Notes under the pieces: model-generated
What the model saw: the letters and a program-made list of their open reading frames with translations, nothing else
Databases searched by the model: none
Told to the model about the DNA's origin: nothing
Made by a program: the position numbers and the translations under genes
Shown here: in pieces, positions 42,256 to 50,800 of the stretch
How positions within the stretch are numbered: position 1 is the first letter of the stretch
How the letters are laid out: each line of letters opens with the position of its first letter
Source: Mycolicibacterium aurum
GTDB lineage: Bacteria; Actinomycetota; Actinomycetes; Mycobacteriales; Mycobacteriaceae
Direction of reading: 5' to 3'
Length of the DNA stretch: 64,000 nt
Assembly: GCA_900078775.1 (NCBI GenBank)
Contig: LT549889.1
Span: forward strand, 5,766,001-5,830,000

Positions 42256-42405
42256 CTAGCGAGTCCTCGCCTCGCTGAGGCAACTCGAACACCATCCGCC
42301 GCGGCCCCAGTACGGACGGGAGCGCCGGAACTCCAACAATCGGGCCTCGATCTCGGCCGGCATCTAACGCGGACACGACGCCGGCCGGTCCACCATTGTT
42401 TCCAA
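42256..42405 (-). pseudogene. IS481-family transposase fragment
   Basis: The minus-strand reading ETMVDRPASCPR-stop-MPAEIEARLLEFRRSRPYWG then, one base out of frame, PRRMVFELPQRGE. This matches the linker after the HTH of IS481-type transposases (DRSxRPxSCPHQM, EARxLELRRxHPxWGPRR). A CAG codon appears to have become TAG (42366-42364). Only about 50 codons remain, with neither the DDE catalytic core nor the first helices. It abuts the sigma N-terminal fragment directly. Confidence 0.55.
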
Positions 42406-42702
42406 TTCGCGGGCCAGCTCCGCGTACTTGGTGTTCAGGTTGTCCTGGCGCCGCCACATGTCGATGGCCTTGCGCTTGGCCACCGTGGTCAGCCAGGCCC
42501 CCGCGTTGCGCGGAATACCGCTGCTCTGCCACTGGGTGAGCGCGTCGACCAGGGCGTCGGCGGCCAGATCCTCGGCCAGCCCGACGTCACCGACGGCTCG
42601 GGTGAGGGTGGCGACGATCTTCGCCGCCTCCATGCGCCAGACGGCGTCGACGGTCTCACGCAGGTTCTGCTCAGGCGTCGGCGGCGTCCTCGGAATCGGC
42701 AC
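42406..42702 (-). pseudogene. ECF42-type sigma factor, N-terminal fragment
   Basis: Sigma-2 region: VDAVWRMEAAKIVATLTRAV, VGLAEDLAADALVDALTQW, RNAGAWLTTVAKRKAIDMWRR, KYAELARE. This is the standard ECF42 N terminus. Sigma-4 is at 38213-38680 on the same strand. After about residue 99 the frame passes into transposase sequence and stops at 42364. Start ATG 42702 overlaps the small membrane protein gene by 32 bp. Alone it lacks -35 recognition and should not work as a sigma factor. Confidence 0.82.
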
Positions 42703-42901
42703 TGAAGAAGAACATACTGGCCACGAAGCTGGTCAGGGAGATCGCTCCGGCCGCGAAGGTCAAGCCGATCCGTTCGAAGCCGAAGGTGCCGACGCTCATC
42801 GCGAAGCCGATGATCGCGAGCATGCTCAGGAACAGGGCACAGGTGCTGAGGGCTTCAGACCTGGTGCGGCGGGCGGCCACGGCGGTGGTGTGGTCGTTCA
42901 T
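42671..42901 (-). CDS. Small two-helix membrane protein
   Basis: 76 aa, two hydrophobic helices (ALFLSMLAIIGFAMSVGTF and TFAAGAISLTSFVASMFFF) with a short acidic tail (SADSEDAADA). It overlaps the sigma N fragment by 32 bp, so the two were probably once co-translated; it may have been a sigma-associated membrane protein. No anti-sigma domain is visible. Family not recognised. Confidence 0.6.
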   Translation of the reverse strand: MNDHTTAVAARRTRSEALSTCALFLSMLAIIGFAMSVGTFGFERIGLTFAAGAISLTSFVASMFFFSADSEDAADA

Positions 42902-42980
42902 CGGGTGGGTCCTATCTCGAAGCGGTTAGCGGCTGAAGTACCCCGCCCGGTCCCGGTTCAATCCCGGCTCATCCGCCAGG

Positions 42981-44591
42981 TCAGCCCACCGAACGCGCGG
43001 CGCCCTCCCAGAACTGCGCACGCACCGCCTTCTTGTCCGGCTTGCCGAGTGCGGTGATCGGCACCGAGTCGACCACGACGACCTGCTTGGGCACCTGCAC
43101 CGAACCCTTGCGCTCCTTCACCGACGCCTTGATCTCCGCGGCCATGGTGTCGATGGCGCCGGGATCGGTCGGGGCGTCCGGGCGCAGCACCACCACGGCC
43201 GTCACCGCCTCACCCCACTTCTCGTCGGGGGTGCCGATGACGCATACCTGCGCCACCGAAGGATGTTCGGCCACAACGTCTTCGACCTCACGCGGGAACA
43301 CGTTGAAGCCGCCGGTGACGATCATGTCCTTGGTGCGGTCGACGATGAAGTAGAAACCGTCGGAGTCCTCGCGGGCCAGGTCCCCGGTGTGCATCCAGCC
43401 GTCATGGAACGTGCGGGCGGTCTCTTCCGGCAGATTCCAGTAGCCGCCGGAGACCAGCGGGCCGGCCACGCAGATCTCGCCGACCTCGCCCTGGGGCACC
43501 GGTTTGCCGTCCTCGCCGAGCAGGGCGACCTTGGCGAACAGGGTGGGCCGGCCGCACGAGGTCAGCCGTTTCTCGTCGTGGTCCTTCTTGGACAGGTAGG
43601 TGATCACCATCGGGGCCTCGGACTGCCCGTAGTACTGGGCGAAGATCGGGCCGAACCGGCGAATCGCCTCGGCGAGGCGCACCGGGTTCATCGCCGAGGC
43701 GCCGTAGTACACGGTCTCCAGCGAGGACAGGTCCCGGGTGTGGCTGTCCGGGTGGTCCATCAGCGCGTAGATCATCGACGGCACCAGCATGGTCGCGGTG
43801 ATCTGCTGTTCCTCGATGATGCGCAGCACCTCGGCCGGGTCGAACTTGGTCAGCACGACCAACTCGCCGCCCTTGACGATGACCGGGGTGAAGAAGGCCG
43901 CACCGGCGTGCGACAGCGGCGTGCACATCAGGAAGCGCGGGTTCTCCGGCCATTCCCATTCGGCCAGCTGCACCGTGGTCATGGTGGTGATCGATCCGGT
44001 GGTGCCGATGACGCCCTTGGGCTTGCCGGTGGTGCCACCGGTGTAGGTCAGGCCACCGATGTGATCCGGCGACAGGTCCGCCGCGACCAGCGGCTTGGCC
44101 GGGTACTTTGCCGCCTCGGCGGACAGGTCGTAGACGTCGGCGGCGGACGCGGCGAGCTCGGCGGGGACCGGGCCGATGGTCAGCACCTGCTTGAGCGAGG
44201 GCACCTTCTCCAACAGCCCCAGCGCCCGCTCGACGAACATCGGCTGCGGGTCGATGATCAACGAGGTGACCCCGGCGTCGGAGAGAACGTAGGCGTGGTC
44301 ATCCAGCGAGCCGAGAGGGTGTAGTGCCGTGCGGCGGAACCCCTGGGTCTGTCCGGCGCCGATGATCATCAACACCTCGGGGCGGTTCAGCGACAGCAGC
44401 CCGACGGCCGCGCCGGTACCCGCGCCGAGCGCCTCGAAGGCCTGAATGTACTGGCTGATGCGGTCTGCGAGCTCCCCGCCGGTCAACGTGGTGTCGCCGA
44501 GGAACAGCACCGGCCGGTCCTTGTGGCGCTTCAGCGCGCCGACGGTGAGGTGGCCGGAATGCTGGAACTGGCGGAGCTGCGCGTCACTCAT
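42981..44591 (-). CDS. fadD8: Acyl-CoA synthetase FadD8
   Basis: 536 aa AMP-forming ligase. P-loop TYTGGTTGKPKGV, YGQSEAPMV, WMHTGDLARED, and the catalytic Lys in ALGKPDKKAVRAQFW. N terminus MSDAQLRQFQHSGHLTVGAL and its place beside the amidohydrolase gene match Rv0551c (FadD8). The substrate is probably a fatty or sterol-derived acid. A 14-bp site fitting the KstR consensus lies 11 bp upstream of the start codon, pointing to control by cholesterol-pathway intermediates. Confidence 0.9.
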   Translation of the reverse strand: MSDAQLRQFQHSGHLTVGALKRHKDRPVLFLGDTTLTGGELADRISQYIQAFEALGAGTGAAVGLLSLNRPEVLMIIGAGQTQGFRRTALHPLGSLDDHAYVLSDAGVTSLIIDPQPMFVERALGLLEKVPSLKQVLTIGPVPAELAASAADVYDLSAEAAKYPAKPLVAADLSPDHIGGLTYTGGTTGKPKGVIGTTGSITTMTTVQLAEWEWPENPRFLMCTPLSHAGAAFFTPVIVKGGELVVLTKFDPAEVLRIIEEQQITATMLVPSMIYALMDHPDSHTRDLSSLETVYYGASAMNPVRLAEAIRRFGPIFAQYYGQSEAPMVITYLSKKDHDEKRLTSCGRPTLFAKVALLGEDGKPVPQGEVGEICVAGPLVSGGYWNLPEETARTFHDGWMHTGDLAREDSDGFYFIVDRTKDMIVTGGFNVFPREVEDVVAEHPSVAQVCVIGTPDEKWGEAVTAVVVLRPDAPTDPGAIDTMAAEIKASVKERKGSVQVPKQVVVVDSVPITALGKPDKKAVRAQFWEGAARSVG

Positions 44592-44601
44592 GACTTCAGA
44601 T

Positions 44602-44615
44602 TAGAACGTGTTACA
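44602..44615. promoter_or_regulatory. KstR-type operator upstream of fadD8
   Basis: TAGAACGTGTTACA fits the published KstR consensus TnnAACnnGTTnnA at every fixed base. It lies between the divergent fadD8 and DUF3253 starts, at a promoter-proximal position. Confidence 0.65.
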
Positions 44616-44665
44616 ACTTTTCTTTCAAGGGCGGCGCCCTTTGCGGGTGGGTGTTCACTGGAGAC

Positions 44666-44914
44666 ATGACCGTGAACGCCGACCTCCGTCGGGCGATCCT
44701 CGCGCTGGCCCGCGAGCGCGGACCGGACAAGACCATCTGTCCCTCCGACGCCGCCCGTGCCGTCGGCGGCGAGCGGTGGCGCGATCTGATGGCGGACACC
44801 CGGGAGCTGGCGCGGGATCTGGCCCGCGGGGGCGAGGTGGAGATCAGCCAGCGCGGTGAGGTGCTCGATCCCGACGCGCCCTGGCGCGGACCCGTCCGGA
44901 TCCGCGCCAGATAG
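44666..44914 (+). CDS. DUF3253 protein
   Basis: 82 aa basic helical protein. ILALARERGPDKTICPSDAAR and WRDLMADTRELARDLARGG are the DUF3253 pattern, a small winged-helix-like domain. ATG 44666 with GGAGAC upstream; an ATG at 44651 is possible. Divergent from fadD8, convergent with the DGPF gene (6 bp between stops). Function unknown. Confidence 0.75.
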   Translation: MTVNADLRRAILALARERGPDKTICPSDAARAVGGERWRDLMADTRELARDLARGGEVEISQRGEVLDPDAPWRGPVRIRAR

Positions 44915-44920
44915 TGCGTC

Positions 44921-45373
44921 CTAGCGGCCGGCCGCGACCCGGGCGGACTGCGCGGCCTTCTCGGCCAGGTCGGCCCGCCACTGGATCTCCTTCTGGATCC
45001 AGGGGTTGTCCGTGTCGAACTCCTCGCTCTCACTGACCCGGCGGACCTCCAGCTTCACCCCGGGGCCCAGCGGGCACTTGCGGGCCCACTGCTTGGCCTC
45101 CTGCGCCGAGGAGGTCTCGATGATCCAGAACCCGTTGAACAGCTCCTTGGCCTCGGCGTACGGCCCGTCGGTGATCACCGGGGGCTCGGCGGCGAAGTCG
45201 ACGACGAAGCCGTCCTCGGGTTCGCACAGGCCCTCGCCGGCCAGCATGACGCCCGCCTTGATGAGCTCCTCGTTGTAGCGGCCCATCGACTCGATCACCT
45301 CGTTGAAATCGACGTCGGCGAAGTCCGCGGCGGCGGTCGGATCGACCCGCATGATCATCATGTAGCGCGACAT
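44921..45373 (-). CDS. YCII-related DGPF-domain protein
   Basis: 150 aa. SRYMMIMRVDPTAA start and ITDGPYAEAKELFNGFWIIE carry the DGPF-type signature of YCII-related proteins. AAGGAG lies 8 bases before ATG 45373, better than GTG 45382. DGPF proteins are the standard genetic partners of ECF42 sigma factors; the broken ECF42 gene lies 2.2 kb away on the same strand with fadD8 between. The partner appears intact although the sigma factor is not. Confidence 0.85.
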   Translation of the reverse strand: MSRYMMIMRVDPTAAADFADVDFNEVIESMGRYNEELIKAGVMLAGEGLCEPEDGFVVDFAAEPPVITDGPYAEAKELFNGFWIIETSSAQEAKQWARKCPLGPGVKLEVRRVSESEEFDTDNPWIQKEIQWRADLAEKAAQSARVAAGR

Positions 45374-45512
45374 TGTGTTCACTCCTTGCTCTCGACGGAC
45401 TCGGCTTTCGGGCCCTCATCGATACGTCGAACGGAACCCACACAGAATCGACACGCGCCGCGGACATTTTTCATCGCGTGTTTTCGGTCGCCACCGAACT
45501 AACCTTGCCGCC

Positions 45513-47135
45513 ATGCCCAGCCCCCAGCAGCCGGCCGACCTGGTGATCACCGGCACCGTCCTCACCGTCGACGAGGCACGACCCACCGCGCGGAACGTCG
45601 TCGTGGCCCACGGCCGGATCGCCGCGGTGGACGTCCCCGAGGACCGGCTGGCCGAGTGGATCGGCCCGGACACCACCGTGGTGTCCGCCGGCGACGGGTG
45701 TGTGCTGCCCGGTTTCGTCGAAGCGCACGGTCATCCGTTGATGGAGGCGGTGGCGCTGTCGGACCGGATGGTCGACATCCGGCCGGTGACGCTGCCCTCG
45801 GCCGACGACGTCGTCGCGGCGGTGCACGCCGAGGTGGCCCGCCGCGGGGCGGAGGGCGCGTATCTCAACGGCTGGGACCCACTGCTGCAGAAGGGGTTAC
45901 CCGAGCCGACGCTGGAATGGCTGGACGGTATCGCCGACACCCCGCTGGTGATCCTGCACAACTCGGGGCACAAGGGGTTCTTCAACTCCGCGGCGGCGCG
46001 GGCCGCCGGACTCACCCGCGACACCCCGGACCCCAAGGGCGCCCGGTACGGCCGCGACGCGGCCGGTGAACTGGACGGCACCGCGGAGGAATCCGCGGCG
46101 GTGTTCCCGCTGATCGGCGGCGCCATCTCGGCGGAGGACTACCCGGCAATGCTGCTGGCCGAATGCGACCGCCTCAGCCGGGCCGGGCTGACCACCTGTT
46201 CGGAGATGGCGTTCGACCCGATGTTCCGACCGGTGCTCGCGGCAATGCACGACCAGTTGACGCTGCGGTTGCGCACCTATGAGATGTCCACCGCCGAATT
46301 GCACACCGAAGCACAGCCTTTCGACGGTGACGACATGGTCCGCCAGGTCGGCATCAAGATCTGGGTGGACGGTTCACCGTGGGTCGGCAACATCGATCTG
46401 ACCTTCCCGTACCTGGACACCGAGGCCACCCAGACCATCGGTGTGGTGCCCGGGTCCTGCGGGCATGCGAACTACACCCGCGAGCAGCTGACCGAGATCG
46501 TCGGCGCGTTCTTCCCCAAGGGCTGGCAGCTGGCCTGCCACGTGCACGGCGACGCCGGGGTGGACACCATCCTGGACGTCTACCAGGACGCGCTGCGGCG
46601 GTGGCCCCGCGACGACCACCGGCTGCGCCTGGAGCACGTCGGCGCCATCACCGACGAGCAGCTGGCCCGCGCGCATGCGCTCGGGGTGACCTGCAGCCTG
46701 TTCGTCGACCAACTGCACTACTGGGGTGACGTCATCGTCGACGGGCTGTTCGGGCCGGAGCACGGCGACCGCTGGATGCCGTGCGGCTCGGCGGCCGCCA
46801 CCGGGATGCGCATCTCGCTGCACAACGACCCGCCGGTCACTCCGGAGGAGCCGCTGCGCAACATCAGCGTGGCCGCGACCCGGCGCGCCCCGAGCGGGCG
46901 GGTGCTCGGCCCCGAGCAGCGGCTGACGGTGCAGCAGGCCATCCGGGCGCAGACCATCGATGCGGCCTACCAACTGTTCGCCGAGGACCGGATCGGGTCG
47001 ATCGAGGTCGGCAAGTATGCCGATCTCGTTGTGCTGTCCGCCGATCCGCGCGCCGTGGACCCCGAAGAGGTTGCCGGACTGGAGGTCCGGGCGACGTATC
47101 TGGCCGGGCGGCAGGTTCATCCGAAACCCGCATGA
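45513..47135 (+). CDS. YtcJ-like metal-dependent amidohydrolase (Rv0552-like)
   Basis: 540 aa, Amidohydro_3 family. The metal-binding motif is seen in FVEAHGHPLMEAV. Later ligands are plausible in HVHGDAGVDTIL and RLEHVGAI, with the late Asp in SLHNDPPVTP, and a C-terminal small domain (GSIEVGKYADLVVLSADP) closes the fold. Start ATG 45513. Same position as Rv0552 between fadD8 and menC. Substrate unknown. Confidence 0.88.
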   Translation: MPSPQQPADLVITGTVLTVDEARPTARNVVVAHGRIAAVDVPEDRLAEWIGPDTTVVSAGDGCVLPGFVEAHGHPLMEAVALSDRMVDIRPVTLPSADDVVAAVHAEVARRGAEGAYLNGWDPLLQKGLPEPTLEWLDGIADTPLVILHNSGHKGFFNSAAARAAGLTRDTPDPKGARYGRDAAGELDGTAEESAAVFPLIGGAISAEDYPAMLLAECDRLSRAGLTTCSEMAFDPMFRPVLAAMHDQLTLRLRTYEMSTAELHTEAQPFDGDDMVRQVGIKIWVDGSPWVGNIDLTFPYLDTEATQTIGVVPGSCGHANYTREQLTEIVGAFFPKGWQLACHVHGDAGVDTILDVYQDALRRWPRDDHRLRLEHVGAITDEQLARAHALGVTCSLFVDQLHYWGDVIVDGLFGPEHGDRWMPCGSAAATGMRISLHNDPPVTPEEPLRNISVAATRRAPSGRVLGPEQRLTVQQAIRAQTIDAAYQLFAEDRIGSIEVGKYADLVVLSADPRAVDPEEVAGLEVRATYLAGRQVHPKPA

Positions 47136-47165
47136 GTTGACAGCTGTCATGGCAGGCTGTCGGGC

Positions 47166-48725
47166 ATGTCTGACCTCGAAGAGCCCAAGTTTCTCGATGA
47201 GCGCGTCGCGCACTGGGCGGCCACCAAGCCCGACGACGAGGCGATCACCTACCTGAGCCGGACCTGGACCTGGTCGCAGTTCGACGACCGGATCCGCCGG
47301 GTGGCCGGCGCACTGGCCGCGCGCGGCATCGGCCGCGGCGACGTGGTCGGCTTCCTGGACAAGAACCACCCCGCCTGCGTGGAGGTGACGCTGGCGGCCG
47401 GGTCGCTGGGCGCGGCCACCACCATCGTCAACTTCCGGTTGGCCGGCGAGGAGGTCGAATACGTCCTCAACGACTGCGGCGCCAAGGTGCTGTTCGTCGG
47501 TGCGGAGTTCCTGCCCACCGTGCAGGCGATCCGCGACCGGCTGCCCGGGGTGTCGGAGATCATCGAGGTCAAACCCGAAGGCGACGACGAGTACGAGGCG
47601 GTGTTGGCCGCCGCCACCCCGGTCGGTCGGGCCGCCGACCTCGACACCCACGACACCGTGGTGGTGATGTACTCCTCGGGCACCACCGGCCGCCCCAAGG
47701 GCGTCACCATCAGTCACGCCAACCTCATCGCGCACACCGTCAACGCCTTCGACGAGTGGCCGTTCCAGGACGGCGACAAGAACCTGGTGGCGATGCCGCT
47801 GTTCCACGTCGGCGGCACCTCCTACATGCAGTTCGGGCTGTACAACGGCGCGGCCAGCTACATGACCCGCGACATCGACGGCGCCTCGCTGGCCGGTGGC
47901 ATCCTGGCCGGCTGCAACCGGACCTTCCTGGTGCCGGCGGTGCTGGCCACCGTGCTGCAGGCCGGCCCGGACGCGGTGGCGCTGTTCGGCGCGCTGAAGA
48001 CCTTCTCCTACGGGGCCTCACCGATGCCACTGCCGCTGCTGCGGGAGGCGCTAAAGGCCTGGCCGGAGACCGATTTCATCCAGGTGTACGGGTTGACCGA
48101 GGTGTGCGGAGTGGCCACCCGGCTGGGCCCCGAGGATCACCGCGGGGACAATCAGGAGCGGTTGGTCAGCGCGGGCAAGCCGATCAACGGGGTCGAGGTT
48201 CGCATCGTGGACCCGGACACGTGCGTCGATGTCGAGGTCGGCAAGCAGGGCGAGATCTGGTTCCGCACAAGGCAGTTGATGAAGGGCTACCACAACAAGC
48301 CGGAGGCCACCGCCGAGGCGGTCACCGGCGACGGGTGGTTCCGCACCGGCGACGTCGGCCGCCTCGACTCCGACGGTTACCTGTTCGTCGAGGACCGGAT
48401 CAAGGACATGATCATCACCGGCGGGGAGAACGTGTATTCGATCGAGGTCGAGCGGATCCTGGCCGAGCATCCCGCGGTCGTCGAGGTCGCGGTCTTCGGG
48501 GTGCCCGACGAGAAGTGGGGCGAGGCCGTCAAAGCCGTTGTGGCGCTGCAGGGTGAGGTCCCGGAGGCGGAACTGATCGGGTGGGCCCGGGAGCGGCTGG
48601 CCGCCTACAAGTGCCCCAAGAGCGTCGATGTGGTGGAGGCCCTGCCGCGCAACCCCACCGGCAAGATCCTCAAGCGCGATCTGCGCCAGCAATATTGGCA
48701 GGGGCGCGAGCGCGCAACCGTGTAG
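47166..48725 (+). CDS. Acyl-CoA ligase (FadD)
   Basis: 519 aa AMP-forming ligase. P-loop YSSGTTGRPKGVTISHAN, YGLTEVCGVATRLG, GWFRTGDVGRLDSDGY, and catalytic Lys in PTGKILKRDLRQQYW. It is a separate ligase from FadD8 (42981). Not part of the corresponding M. tuberculosis stretch as I remember it, so it may be an accessory insertion between the amidohydrolase gene and menC. Substrate unknown. Confidence 0.88.
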   Translation: MSDLEEPKFLDERVAHWAATKPDDEAITYLSRTWTWSQFDDRIRRVAGALAARGIGRGDVVGFLDKNHPACVEVTLAAGSLGAATTIVNFRLAGEEVEYVLNDCGAKVLFVGAEFLPTVQAIRDRLPGVSEIIEVKPEGDDEYEAVLAAATPVGRAADLDTHDTVVVMYSSGTTGRPKGVTISHANLIAHTVNAFDEWPFQDGDKNLVAMPLFHVGGTSYMQFGLYNGAASYMTRDIDGASLAGGILAGCNRTFLVPAVLATVLQAGPDAVALFGALKTFSYGASPMPLPLLREALKAWPETDFIQVYGLTEVCGVATRLGPEDHRGDNQERLVSAGKPINGVEVRIVDPDTCVDVEVGKQGEIWFRTRQLMKGYHNKPEATAEAVTGDGWFRTGDVGRLDSDGYLFVEDRIKDMIITGGENVYSIEVERILAEHPAVVEVAVFGVPDEKWGEAVKAVVALQGEVPEAELIGWARERLAAYKCPKSVDVVEALPRNPTGKILKRDLRQQYWQGRERATV

Positions 48726-48812
48726 AAAACTGCGCTGTGCGGCTATTTTTCTCGGTTCGGCCGGAGTAACTTGGCGCCCGTACGTGTGCCCGACGATACG
48801 GGGGATACGGAG

Positions 48813-49766
48813 ATGGGGGATACACGCGGTTTCCAGAAACGGAGCCGGGCGGCGGGGATCCTGACCGCGCTGGCGGTGCTGGTCGGACTGCTCGGGCCAC
48901 CGTCGCCGGCCGGTGCCTGGTCGCGGGCCGGGCTGCCGGTCGAGACCCTGGTGGTGCCGTCCGCGGCCATGGGGCGCGATGTGAAAGTCCAGTTCCAGGG
49001 CGGCGGACCTCATGCGGTCTACCTGCTGGACGGTCTGCGCGCCCGCGACGACGTGAACGGTTGGGACATCGAGACCGCCGCCTTCGAGTGGTATTACCAG
49101 TCCGGGTTGTCGGTGGTCATGCCGGTCGGCGGTATGTCGAGCTTCTACACCGACTGGTATCAACCGGCCGCGGGCAACGGCAGGGTGCAGACCTACAAAT
49201 GGGAGACCTTCCTGACCAGCGAGTTGCCGCAGTGGCTGGCCGCCAACAAGGGGGTCTCGGCGACGGGTAATGCGGTGGTCGGGCTGTCGATGTCGGGGAA
49301 CTCAGCGCTCACCCTGGCAGCCTTTCACCCACAGCAGTTCATCTTCGCGGCGTCGTTGTCGGCGTATCTGAATCCGTCGGCCGGGGTCTGGCCCGGGCTG
49401 ATCGGGCTGGCCATGGGTGATTCGGGCGGCTTCTCGTCGGCGGCCATGTGGGGGCCGCCGGGGGACCCGGCCTGGGCGCGCAACGATCCAACGCTGCAGG
49501 TCGGCCGGCTGGTGTCGAACGGCACCCGGATCTGGGTCTACTGCGGCTCGGGCACCCCGGGCGAGTTGGGCGGCGACGGTGTCTCCGGTCTGCTGGAGAA
49601 CTCCGCGCTGCAGAGCAACCTCAACTTCCGCGACCAGTACGTCGCCGCCGGCGGGACCAATGCGGTGTTCAACTTTCCGCCGACCGGAACCCACACCTGG
49701 GGCTACTGGGGTGCCCAGTTGCAACAGATGAAACCGGACATGCAGCGGACGCTGGGTGCCGGCTGA
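48813..49766 (+). CDS. Antigen-85-like secreted mycolyltransferase/esterase
   Basis: 317 aa. Signal peptide (ILTALAVLVGLLGPPSPAGA). The Ag85 fold is plain: VPSAAMGRDVKVQFQGGG, YLLDGLRARDDVNGWDIE, WYQPAAGNGRVQTYKWETF. The nucleophile is Ser159 in VGLSMSGNSAL, a Glu lies in LLENSALQ and the catalytic His in TGTHTWGYWG. Ag85 proteins move mycolates between trehalose monomycolate and arabinogalactan or trehalose. ATG 48813 is chosen for its purine-rich leader; TTG 48771 is a longer option. An extra fbp-type gene next to menC is not in the M. tuberculosis order. Confidence 0.9.
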   Translation: MGDTRGFQKRSRAAGILTALAVLVGLLGPPSPAGAWSRAGLPVETLVVPSAAMGRDVKVQFQGGGPHAVYLLDGLRARDDVNGWDIETAAFEWYYQSGLSVVMPVGGMSSFYTDWYQPAAGNGRVQTYKWETFLTSELPQWLAANKGVSATGNAVVGLSMSGNSALTLAAFHPQQFIFAASLSAYLNPSAGVWPGLIGLAMGDSGGFSSAAMWGPPGDPAWARNDPTLQVGRLVSNGTRIWVYCGSGTPGELGGDGVSGLLENSALQSNLNFRDQYVAAGGTNAVFNFPPTGTHTWGYWGAQLQQMKPDMQRTLGAG

Positions 49767-49792
49767 CCGCGTTTTCAGCCATGATGGGCGAC

Positions 49793-50755
49793 ATGTTCGT
49801 CGCGCCGCCGCTCGAGGAGATCCTGGCGCGCCTGCACGTCGTCGCCCTGCCGATGCGGGTCCGGTTCCGCGGCATCACCGTTCGTGAGCTGGCGCTGTTC
49901 GAGGGGCCGGCCGGCTGGGGTGAATTCGGCGCCTTCCCCGAGTACGGGCCGGCCGAGGCCGCGCACTGGCTGGCCGCCGGGATCGAGGCCGCCTACCAGC
50001 CGGCGCCCGCGCCGCTGCGCGACCGCATCCAGGTCAATGCGACGGTGCCGGCCGTGGAACCGGCCCGGGTGCCCGAGGTGCTGGCCCGGTTTCCCGGTGC
50101 ACAGACGGCGAAGGTGAAGGTCGCCGAGCCCGGGCAGTCGCTGGCCCACGACATCGCCCGGGTCGACGCGGTGCGTGCCCTGGTGCCCAAGGTGCGGGTG
50201 GACGCCAACGGCGGATGGAGTGTGGCCGAGGCGGCCACCGCGGCGGCCGCGCTGGGTTGCCTGGAGTATCTCGAACAGCCTTGTGCCACAGTCGAAGAGT
50301 TGGCGATGCTGCGCCGCCGGATCGCCACCCCGATCGCGGCCGACGAGTCGATCCGCAAGGCCGACGATCCCATGCGGGTGGTGGCGCTGCGGGCGGCCGA
50401 CGTGGCCGTGGTCAAGGTCGCGCCGCTGGGCGGGGTGCGGCGACTGCTGGAGATCGCCGGTCAGATCGGAATCCCGGTGGTGGTGTCGAGTGCGTTGGAC
50501 AGCGCGGTCGGCATGTCCCGCGGACTGCTGGCCGCGGCATGTCTGCCGGAGTTGCGCTACGCGTGCGGGCTGGGCACCGGCGGGCTGTTCCTGGAAGACG
50601 TGGTGGACGTGGCCGCCCCGGTGGATGGTTGCCTGCCGGTCGGGCCGGTGGTCCCGGACCCGGCCCGGCTGTCGGGCCTGGCGGCCTCGGGGCAGCGGCG
50701 GCAGTGGTGGATCGACCGGATCCGCGAGTGCTATCCGCTCATTGTGAACGAGTAG
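49793..50755 (+). CDS. menC: o-succinylbenzoate synthase MenC
   Basis: 320 aa enolase-superfamily enzyme dehydrating SHCHC to o-succinylbenzoate. Barrel catalytic parts: Lys pair in AKVKVAEPG, Asp in VRVDANGGWSVAEA, Glu in EYLEQPCATVEEL, Asp/Glu in IAADESIRKADDP, Lys in AVVKVAPLGGV. Very close to mycobacterial MenC throughout. ATG 49793 fits homologue N termini; ATGs at 49781 and 49784 are in frame upstream. Confidence 0.95.
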   Translation: MFVAPPLEEILARLHVVALPMRVRFRGITVRELALFEGPAGWGEFGAFPEYGPAEAAHWLAAGIEAAYQPAPAPLRDRIQVNATVPAVEPARVPEVLARFPGAQTAKVKVAEPGQSLAHDIARVDAVRALVPKVRVDANGGWSVAEAATAAAALGCLEYLEQPCATVEELAMLRRRIATPIAADESIRKADDPMRVVALRAADVAVVKVAPLGGVRRLLEIAGQIGIPVVVSSALDSAVGMSRGLLAAACLPELRYACGLGTGGLFLEDVVDVAAPVDGCLPVGPVVPDPARLSGLAASGQRRQWWIDRIRECYPLIVNE

Positions 50756-50800
50756 TGGATTACTCGATTCGGGCCGTGCGTGGCGCTCGACACTCGAGAC

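Larger units (their letters stand above)
38681..42405. mobile_element. Foreign insert splitting the ECF42 sigma gene
   Basis: About 3.7 kb lying between the C- and N-terminal pieces of one sigma factor gene. It is visibly AT-richer: 28 of 60 bases at 39661-39720 are G/C, against 42 of 60 at 37141-37200 outside. It has unbiased third codon positions and mixed coding strands. It holds an HD phosphohydrolase gene, a small partner gene, a decayed minus-strand gene and a fragment of an IS481-type transposase at the right edge. No intact integrase and no clear terminal repeats were found, so the exact ends are estimates. Target duplications could not be fixed. Confidence 0.75.

Noticed and set aside
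38681..42405. Island as an integrase-driven prophage or ICE
   Set aside because: No recombinase, phage structural or conjugation gene is present; only a transposase scrap remains.
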